Positions 56,039 through 64,000 of a stretch of DNA of 64,000 bases are shown in pieces. Below the pieces are notes generated by a model, which did no database searches, was not told where the DNA came from, and saw only the letters and a program-made list of their open reading frames with translations. Source of the stretch: Mixia osmundae IAM 14324 (lineage: Eukaryota; Basidiomycota; Mixiomycetes; Mixiales; Mixiaceae); contig NW_014575563.1 of NCBI RefSeq assembly GCF_000708205.1, positions 1,729,361 to 1,793,360 on the forward strand. Reading direction: 5' to 3'. The position numbers and the translations under genes were made by a program. Position 1 is the stretch's first letter. Every line of letters starts with the position of its first letter.

Positions 56039-57381
56039 ATGGGCGACATGGCCTACCCTGGAGCAGGCGATACGAGCAGCATGACCTCCTTCGACGCAGA
56101 TGAAGCGATCGAATGGCTCAAAAAGTGTAAACATCTGCCAGAATCGAGCATACGTCAGCTGTGCGAACTCGTCAAGGATCGCTTGCTGGAAGAGTCCAAT
56201 GTCCAGCCTGTCAGCTCACCTGTCACTGTGTGCGGCGACATCCATGGCCAGCTATGGGATTTCTTGGAACTCCTCAAAGTCGGCGGTCAATGCCCTTCGA
56301 CATCTTACATTTTCATGGTCAGCCTGGAGGTGTCCACGAGATCACGGTCTCATTCTTTGGCAGGGCGACTTTGTCGACCGGGGACACTACAGCCTGGAGA
56401 CATTCAGCCTGCTCATGACACTCAAAGTCAGGTGAGCCCAGTGTTGCTGCCTGCTAATTGGCGACATGCTAACCTGGACGCGACCAAGGTGGCCAGACCG
56501 TGTCACTCTTCTGCGAGGCAACCACGAGTCTCGACAGATCACGCAGGTCTATGGCTTCTATGGCATGTCTCTCATGCAGTGTGCCAGTTATCGCTCATAA
56601 CGGCTTGGCACAGACGAATGTCAGAAAAAGTATGGCTCAGCGACAGTCTGGAAAGCCTGTTGTTCCGTCTTTGACTTTCTCAATCTTGCAGCGGCATGTC
56701 GCTCAAAACTTCCCAGAACGCCAGTGCTGATCGCTCCGAGAACGACTGCAGATTATAGATGGCACCATTCTTTGCGTTCATGGCGGGCTCTCGCCAGAAG
56801 TGAGGACGCTCGACCAAATTAGAACGATAGCCCGGGCGCAAGAGATCCCACACGAGGGAGCCTTCTGTGGCGAGTTGGCCGGCTGGTCACCTTTCTATGG
56901 GGCTGACAAGCCGGAGCGCACTGCAGACCTGATGTGGTCGGATCCAGATGACATCGACGGATGGTCCGTCAGCCCGCGTGGCGCAGGATGGCTATTTGGC
57001 GGCAAGATAGCGCAGGAGGTTGGTCTGTTGATCCGGATGAGGTCAGTATTGACAGAGTGACAGTTCAATCACATCAACTCGCTCAGCCTCATCGCGCGGG
57101 CGCATCAACTTGTCCAGGAAGGCTTCAAGTATATGTTCCCAGAAAACAATCTGGTCACCGTCTGGTCTGCACCGAATTACTGCTACCGTTGCGGCAATGT
57201 CGCATCCGTCATGGAAGTCAGAGAAGGCAGCATTGTCGACGCAGACAGCTTCAAGATATTCGATGCCGTCTCTGATCAGATGGAGCGGGAAAGCAAGGTC
57301 GGAACATCGGCAAGTGCTCAGGACTCGTCAAATCACAAACGAGCTTATCATCCAAAGCATCTGCAGGCCTACTTCCTGTGA
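56039..57381 (+). CDS. PPG1: PP2A-like serine/threonine phosphatase, Ppg1 type
   Basis: Seven exons (56039-56317, 56364-56431, 56489-56562, 56614-56693, 56752-56869, 56927-57018, 57064-57381) sum to 1029 nt, 342 residues. Metal-binding motifs GDIHG, GDFVDRG and RGNHE are intact, as are [26 protein letters not shown] and [13 protein letters not shown]. It ends in YFL, the methylatable PP2A-family tail. [26 protein letters not shown] and [18 protein letters not shown] fit Ppg1 better than PP2A, PP4 or PP6/Sit4. In yeast Ppg1 works with the Far complex and affects mitophagy and glycogen. Three of six introns need GC donors: gcatgt at 56563, gcatgt at 56694 and gcgagt at 56870. Confidence 0.92.
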
Positions 57382-57482
57382 TCATCAATTTGAGCTCGGA
57401 CCGCATCACTCGGGGGCTCCTCGCTTTCGGCAAAGCACTATCTTGTCCCTTGAACTGGCTTGCAACTCGAGTGATCGTACTC

Positions 57483-58079
57483 ATGACCGATCTTGTGTAT
57501 CTACCTCCAGGTGATACGCAGCAGAACACGGATAACGCCACGCAGCAGAACGCGGACAGCGACATGTTCAGCTCAAGTGCCGTTCATGTCAATCATATCG
57601 TCCTGCTCGCCGTTGCAGGAGTGTATGCCTTTCGTGTAAACGCCCCAGATAAGCACTGATCCACATGCGGATGACACAGGTTCTTCTCGATCTTTGCGAT
57701 CAGCTTGCTGTCGCCTTGTATCGCACGTGCTATGGGCCGACGTCGCGCCTCACAGCAGCAGGACGACTTTATCGCGATGCCATATAGCGCACAACGATCG
57801 CTCGAGAGCCAAATGCCCAACCCATGGCATTGCGCCCAGCCTTTGCCGGTTCGCACAACATTGCGCTCGCAGAGCTTCTTGCCGGTCACAAGAGCATCAC
57901 CCATGGCTCAACCGGCTTATCTCCCGCCCTACGAGAAAGCGCCTGCATATCATGCTGCACCCATAGAGCGGCCTGCATCCATCAGAAGCTCAAGCTCTTT
58001 TCTCACAGCACAATCTGGCGCATGCACAGTCGCAGAAGGCGGCAACAGGATTCAGCGCAAGCGCGTGCCTTCCGTCTAA
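57483..58079 (+). CDS. small single-pass membrane protein
   Basis: Exons 57483-57622 and 57680-58079 (57-bp intron, donor gtatgc) give 179 residues. Splicing creates one continuous hydrophobic segment (VNHIVLLAVAGVFFSIFAIS) from two exons, which supports the model. A basic stop (RAMGRRRA) follows, and a cytosolic-type tail holds YLPPYEKAPAY, where LPPY is a possible ligase-binding L/PPxY motif, and many Ser. It starts about 100 bp after the PPG1 stop on the same strand. No family is recognised. Confidence 0.55.
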
Positions 58080-58148
58080 ACTGTAGAGCTTATGCTTATT
58101 GCAACTTATTGTCATGCTTGCCATCTCGTGCGTAATGCATTCATCATG

Positions 58149-61013
58149 CTACCGCTGTGCAGCTTCAGGCCGCGAAGAGTTTGCCATTGGCTCTCGCGAC
58201 GTTCTCCGCTGTACAGCTGACCGCATCAGCGCGGCCATCGCCTTGTCGCTTTCTTCTCGCCGCCTGACGACCCGTATACCGCCGAACAGTAACGTATCAT
58301 TGTCGACTTCAGGGTGAATGGCGCCCAAGGTCGTGTTGCGCGATGAAGACGATCGGGGTGCTGGTGGCTGCGCAGCTCGAGCGGCAGCGGCAGCCGATTT
58401 CGCCGCTTCCGCTGCGAGTTCGTGATCGCGCATCTCGAACAAACCCAGCCCAGCAGCAGCTGCTGGCGTGGGCGAATGTAAAGGCGAATGAAAGTTTCCA
58501 AACTTGATTGTTGGATGAGGTTGGCTGTTGCTCTGCATAGATGACTGCGCACTCAAGCCTGCATCGAGCACGGGAACATCGCCATCTGAGCTCGAATAAA
58601 CAGCAGATTGTAATGGCGACGACTGTGTATGCCCGTTGACTGCAAGGCTGCGAAAGTTGTAGGACATCTCTGACATTGCCGGACTGACAGGGGCCGTCAT
58701 GGTTGCTGTACCTTCCTGATCAGGAACAACCTGAAAGAACCTATCGAAATCATTGGTGACAGTGGACTCTTGCACGCCGTCCCAAGACATGCGTCGTCCT
58801 CTTTGCGATCCTGCGAAACTGGTACCATTCGACTGGTGCGAGTTTGGGGACTGCGATTTCTGACTGTGTGGCTGCCTTGGCCGCCTATAGCCATTGATTG
58901 GCGCTAGCGTATGACTGTACTGCATTGCGTGCCGATAACGTGAAGGCACGTATTCCTGCCGCCCGGACGAGTAGTCCTGTCGTGGCGTAGAGTCTTGTAC
59001 TTGCGGTGCAAGCGCATTGTTTGGGCTCGTCTCGATCGCCTCTTCAAGATGGCCACCAAGCTGCTGAGGCCGTCCTGTGTACATTGGACCCGCTGTTTGG
59101 GCCATACCAGCAGACGTCGCCAGCCATGTGCGAAAGTCAGCTGCACTTTGCTGTGGATAGACTGTTGGTCCTAACCGCGGGGAGGGGGCTGATCGACGCC
59201 GACTACCTGCACCCGGTGGTGCAGCGATGAGCTGATCTGATCGCTCTTCGGTCAACTCTGCAATAATGCTGGAGATCTTTGCTGTTCGTTGCGTCACTAT
59301 CCGTACAGCTCGCATCATCTCGCCCCGGATCTGTTTTAAATCAGCATTGTGATCTAGCTGTGTTGCTAGAACGTACAGTGAAGATGCCGTCTTTTGTGAC
59401 TGTACGGGCCACATTGTAGTCTGTCTGAAAAGGGTCCTGCGTGTCGTGCTGATGCGTCAGCGTGGCCATGCAGGTGCTGCAGCTGCGAACCTCGATACAT
59501 AGCTTGTTGAGCTCGCGCGGCCCGCCCATCAAGCTATCCTCAGGATGCAGCTGTGAACAAATGTGAGCACGCAGTCTGATGCTTAATGGTTCGCTTACGT
59601 CGGCTTGCCAGCCTTTCGATTCCTTAGTAAGGATGCCGCCTTCCGTGCGCGGAGAAATGACGTCCCACGCATAGCGAAACTCTTGCGAGTAATATCGAAA
59701 GAAAGCGACGAGGAGCTCGCCCACACTCTCTTTGCTCGTGCCTGACCACACTGCGTCGAGGCTGTCCAGATCATCGTAAAAGTATATGTCATGCCTGGCA
59801 GACTATGTGAGAAGCGCTATAAGTATAGATGGTCAGGCTCACCCGTCGATCTCGAGCTCTTCAACTGGTATCGCTCTCGGCGGCGGCAGACGCTGCAGGT
59901 TCCTGCGCGAAATAACCAATGAGCTGCGCCATTTGCTGATTATTGTGATGCTTACGGTAACACGGCTGGCTTGCGGACATTGGTAAGGAAGTGGATTACG
60001 AGCAGTACGTAGCCGTAGGAACTGAGCGTGCCGGTGTAGGGACTGTTGATCTTACGCGCTTTCGTCCATACTTTGACTGCGGCTCGCGGACAGGTCAGCA
60101 TAAAGTATGCTGGCATATCATTACCACCGACGAAAGAGTACGATGGTCCTTAAGCGAGGATCGACACGAGCATAAGTCAGTAGGAGTCGCGTGTTCTCCA
60201 TTGCCAATCGATTATCAAAGCCGATATCGCACTGGAGACCGAAAGGCACGCCCGGAGACGGTGGCTTGCTGAGCTTGATGATAGGTATCCTCGCTCGCGG
60301 CAACATCTTTACTTCGAAATCGGTTTCTGTAGTCATTGTGTCAGCACGCATGCAGTGGCGACTAAGGGCGAACACTTGCCTTGCTCAATGATACGTCCGA
60401 GTATCTCGACGAGCTCGGAGGAAGACCGTTGCGGTCGTTCTGTCTCTGACCTGAAGCAACACAGATCCATGTCTGCTAATTGATGAGCTGGCTATCCACG
60501 CACTGCGAGCGCGATGAGTCTTACCTGAATTGCGAAGAGCGAAGCCGTTTGCCATTGACCTGACAACACATGCATGGATTGAGCGTGCCGAGAGCAAGGC
60601 CAGAGAGTGGACTCACCCAAACGGTAGCAACTTTGCGCCTGGCGAGACTCGGTTGGCCAACGTCTGCAAGTATATCCTCGTTTGCTCCTTCATCTGCGCA
60701 GTCCAGGATTGAATTGAGCCTGCGTATGCTCAGATCATGCTGGTCTTGCCTGGTATTCATCCGCCGTTGGCAGCACAGAGGGCAGAAAGCTCGATTGCAG
60801 GTAAGCCGACAATTCTGCAGTGATATTGGCATGAGAGGGCGAGCTGGTGGGCTGGATGATCCTTCTGTTCGTGCCATGATAGCGGTGATTGGGGCCCGAG
60901 TCGATGTGTTGCATGCTCGACGAGCTGGCTACGCTCGCTGCGCCATTGAAAGACGAATTCATGCTCGCTGCTCCTGGTGACCTTGGCCGTGCTGCGGTGC
61001 TCGCGTGCTCCAT
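58149..61013 (-). CDS. Cid1-family non-canonical poly(A)/poly(U) polymerase
   Basis: The N-terminus is Ser-rich, then [20 protein letters not shown]. The nucleotidyltransferase core is complete: [20 protein letters not shown] with the two catalytic Asp (DMD), and the third in [12 protein letters not shown]. It continues with [27 protein letters not shown] and the PAP-associated domain: [37 protein letters not shown] and [13 protein letters not shown] ~330-residue disordered C-terminal tail follows. This matches fission-yeast Cid11/Cid13-type enzymes; A versus U preference depends on residues I cannot rank. Introns with GC donors lie at 60749 (CAG|gcaaga) and 60379 (CAAG|gcaagt). It starts ~200 bp downstream of the PAN3 stop on the same strand. 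Confidence 0.9.
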
Positions 61014-61209
61014 GCTGGGCCGTCTCTGCACGTGTAGAGCTCCCTCGTGCACTCTCGGTGAGCGCACGCAGACTCCGGTGACTATAGCGACGAGCTGCCA
61101 CAAGCCCAGGAACGCTCGTCGGTCGTCTTCGACACGACACGTCCACCGCGAACGCGCGAATTTGAGACTCATCGCACAGACGTCGATCGGTTCACCCGCA
61201 AAGTATGCA

Positions 61210-63498
61210 TCATCGTGCCAAGTCTCTAAACGCAGCGTTGACGGCTTGCTTGAGCTGCCCATCACTTCAGTGCGGCCTCGCGTTCTCTGTATGCGAGTAC
61301 TTACGTCTCGATAACTGACGATGAGACAGCTCTGTCCGTCGCGCGAGACGAGCGTCATCTTCTCGTCCACGCCCGCATCGAGTTTGTTGAGGCAGGTCAG
61401 GACATGTGAGAGATCGACGACAGGATGACCGTGTTCTTCGACTTGATGAAAGACATAATCACGGAAGAGCTTGATGAGGTACCGATCGCCGGTCTCTGAC
61501 CATCGTGGGTCATGATCGAATCTGACCGTAACGTCAGCTTGGCTGAGACTGTAGCGTGAAGCCATACTCTGGTCTTTCGTTGATGAAGCCAAATTTGCAC
61601 AGCAGCCGAACCAGTCGCGCGTTTTCGAGCTCGCGCATGAGCTCCGTCTCAAGTAAGTCGTTTTCGCTGCGTAACTGTAAGCACAGTATGCTGTAAGCTT
61701 GTCGAGGCACTCGCCTTTGAGATGCATTCAGATCGTCCAGTAGACGTGGCCCGATCATCGCTAGTACTTCATCGATGTTCTTGCGCGGTTCTGGTTTCCC
61801 AAACAGAAACAAAACCAGGTTCTTGATGTCGTTCGAGTATTGCCTGCTGAGATGATCTAGCGAGCGCGGTAGATTGTGTACGGCCGAGAGGGAAGTGCAT
61901 CCGAGCGTGACGATAAGTTTCCCAAGATCAAACAAGTCCTCCTGTTGCTGCATCTCGAGAGAGGCGTCATTCTCGAATCTGAGAACGTCAAACATCGAGC
62001 AGCAATTGACCCTTAGCCTATTCTTGCCCGTGAGTAATATCTTCGAGATCTCGACTGTCCGCAAGGCAAGTCCCGCTGTATGCGCTGCTCGTATCGCACT
62101 AGATATCTGGATGATGTATGACCACAAGACACGCTCGGGAATCTGCGTCGATGCCGGGCCCAAACGACCGTTTGGTCGCATTACCGGCGGTTTGGGCAAA
62201 AGATGATGATCGTGCAGCGTACTCGCCAGCGGGTGAAAGTCATACACAAAGATCAAGGCTGTATCGACGTGTCAGCTCCGTTTGATGATGCACTGCTCGG
62301 ACTGACAGGAGTCGCCAAAGCCATGAGTCGTGTATGCTTCTCGTATTCCCACGATATTAGGGTGCGCTATCCTTCTCCACTTTTCTACGACGGTCAGAGC
62401 TGCTTCGTGTGGTAATCGAAAGTCTGTCCGATGACGCTGTCAGCCGGAAGCACCTCTCACGTGCGTTGGGCTTACTTTCGACCCGTCGTAAAGCGTAGTA
62501 TCGGCCATCAGCCTCATGGCCTGCTTTGTATACCCATGTCTTGTGTCCAAAGAAGCCTTTGGGCGATTGTCCCTCTCTCGGAGTCTGTCTACCAAAGTTC
62601 GTATCGAGGGGAATAAAGCCCCAATACCTGCACGCTACTGGCTTGGTATTGCTTCTTGCATATTGCAAAGCGACTCACCCGCCGATCTCGGTGCCTTCAC
62701 CCGGGCTGATGCCTTGAGCTATCGCGTCAGATTTCAGGTGTAGGTCTTCTCGTAGTGTAGGCGACATGAAGAATCCGCATACTGCCTGTTGCTGTGGCGT
62801 GAGATTGGCGACATGGGGTAGCGCCGGCGCGTAGAGATGATAATTCAGCTGTCCTGTGCCTATCAGCTACGTATACCGGTAGAGCAAGGCAACGACCGAC
62901 AGGCTGTCGTGTGAACCTTGTCTGCGCAGCGTTGGCCGACAGTGCACCGAGACCGTTGCCATAATAGTCCAGTCCTGCGTCTGTTGCGTCCAGGTAGTGC
63001 GCGTCATAGTCTTGCGCGTGCGACGTTGCCTCTGTCTGTCCCTGTCTTGGCTGTTGAGAAGCTGAGTGGGCTCTACTGAACGAAAGCGCTGACTGTACTG
63101 TCCTCCGTCTGACTTGCTGCTGAACGTGGCACAAATTCTGCGGTTGGATTGAACGCCAAAGAGGATGAGCCGACTTTGCGTTCGCTCGCGGGTACGAATG
63201 CGGGCGCGGCGGCTGAAGACTTTGGCACGAAGACAGGCGCATTGACTAGATCCGTGGGCAATCTTGCCTGCGCTGGCTTTGGGCTGGGTGCTGCGCTGCC
63301 TGAAGGCACAAAGACGGGCGCATGGACATGTTGGCTTGAGAGTGCCGACGTCATGCCCCTTGCTTGGCTCTGTTCGCGGAGCGCCACTGTCAGGGACAGC
63401 GTTCTGATGCGGCTCAAGGTTTGACAAACGCTCGCAGTCGGCGGATGCTCGTAGAGGCAGCTGGTCAGTGCGCAATGTCCATCGACTTGCACGTTTCG
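61210..63498 (-). CDS. PAN3: PAN2-PAN3 deadenylation complex subunit Pan3 (N-terminus unresolved)
   Basis: The N-terminal CCCH zinc finger reads [20 protein letters not shown]. Next come repeated FVP-containing segments, including [13 protein letters not shown], a PAM2 motif for poly(A)-binding protein. Then [20 protein letters not shown] and the pseudokinase: [36 protein letters not shown] and [11 protein letters not shown]. The C-terminal knob has [37 protein letters not shown] and [14 protein letters not shown]. The last exon (61210-61254) encodes [14 protein letters not shown]. Pan3 recruits the Pan2 nuclease to poly(A) tails. The first exon upstream of the zinc finger could not be resolved; the acceptor ccaacag near 63500 is clear. 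Confidence 0.92.
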
Positions 63499-63675
63499 AC
63501 AAAGTTGACCTGTTGGATCACATCATCCCTATAGCTGCGCTGATTGTCTCAACGAGCTGACCTCTGCGCTTGTCTGCCGTCGTGGCCTGTGATCAGTGTG
63601 ACGAGCTGGCAAGGGCGTCAGCGTCTTGACGACCTGCGCGTTCTTGCCGCTTGCGTCCAGCTCGACAGCGCCAGG

Positions 63676-64000
63676 ATGCCCATCAACAACAAGTACGCGC
63701 TCCAGGGCAGCATAGGATCCGGTCAAGGCTTGAGAGGAGGACGAGCTGCAGACCGGCAGGCGCCCAAACCTCGTCAGGACACTCGCCCCGTCGCAGGCCA
63801 GGACAAAGCAAAATGTCAAAGATGCGAGCAGATTGGTCACTTCAGTCAGTCCATTGGTCCATGTTTGGTGGCTCTAACGCCTGCTAATAGCCTATCAATG
63901 TACTGAGAAGACACAGCAAGTCGACGCTCCGCCATCGCGGAATACAAGCTGATTGATTTGCAGGCCTTACAAACCTCGGCCATCTCGTACCCAGCTCCTG
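63676..64000 (+). CDS. zinc-knuckle (ZCCHC10-like) protein, 3' partial
   Basis: Exons 63676-63844, 63891-63915 and 63964 onward. The protein opens MPINNKYALQGSIGSGQGLR; after a basic linker comes a CCHC knuckle split by introns (KCQRCEQIGHFT, then YQCTEK), then PYKPRPSRTQLL at the window edge. This matches the small fungal/animal zinc-knuckle family with C-x2-C-x4-H-x4-C followed by a conserved RPY-x-x-RPSRTQ. The second intron must start with GC (ACA-CA|gcaagt at 63916) to give that conserved block. The family usually has an Arg/Ser or coiled tail, which lies outside the window. Head to head with PAN3. Confidence 0.8.

Noticed and set aside
61130-61300. A minus-strand frame reading [17 protein letters not shown] that resembles the start of an Rgp1-like protein.
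   Set aside because: The same bases, read in another frame after a GTAAGT intron, give the conserved C-terminus of Pan3 ([14 protein letters not shown]), so this frame is a shadow.

Overview
The window reads as nuclear DNA of a compact-genome fungus, most likely a basidiomycete and possibly Pucciniomycotina; the species cannot be fixed from the sequence alone. The reasons are protein families that are fungal (Hfi1, Mid1, Edc3, Pan3, Ppg1, Ish1, fungal DUF2456 and DUF1365 proteins), many introns of about 40-60 bp, and intergenic gaps that are often below 150 bp. I find about 33 protein genes in 64 kb. I see no rRNA or tRNA gene, no CRISPR array, and no recognisable transposon or virus-like element.

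Layout from left to right: a 5'-truncated BRCT protein (+); RFT1 (-); DAHP synthase (+); HFI1/ADA1 (-); a membrane-anchored alpha/beta hydrolase (+); a Tcp11/Sok1 protein (-); an Ish1/Msc1 repeat protein (-); an oxysterol-binding protein (+); a DUF2456 membrane protein (-); alanine:glyoxylate aminotransferase (+); MID1 (-) head to head with a metacaspase (+); AP-2 alpha adaptin (+); a CAP10/GT90 glycosyltransferase (-) and a DUF1365 protein (-); a secreted GH5 mannanase-like enzyme (+); phosphoketolase (-); two tandem paralogous small secreted proteins (+,+); FIP1 (-); GAPDH (+); a single-pass membrane protein (+); an SxIP-motif protein (+); a Mei2-like RNA-binding protein (-); a His-rich secreted protein with Lys-Arg-flanked repeats (+); a four-TM protein (-); EDC3 (+); an arrestin-related adaptor with PPxY motifs (-); a PPG1-type phosphatase (+); a small membrane protein (+); a Cid1-family nucleotidyltransferase (-); PAN3 (-); and a zinc-knuckle protein running off the right edge (+).

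Functional themes. Several genes handle mRNA tails and decay (FIP1, EDC3, PAN3, the Cid1-family polymerase, Mei2-like), with PAN3 and the polymerase adjacent on one strand. Others serve signalling or trafficking (MID1, AP-2 alpha, arrestin, PPG1) and central carbon metabolism (GAPDH, phosphoketolase, DAHP synthase, Agx1). Four loci encode secreted proteins.

The most unusual observations are these. Splicing: rebuilding the conserved proteins forces at least 16 introns to start with GC rather than GT, out of very roughly 120-130, and two of them sit at the same position in a tandem gene pair. Microexons: exons of 6, 9 and 10 nt are needed or well supported. Secretion: the His-rich protein looks like a Kex2-processed repeat precursor. 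Exon coordinates were derived by hand and may be off by 1-2 bases; for most genes the exon lengths sum to a whole number of codons.
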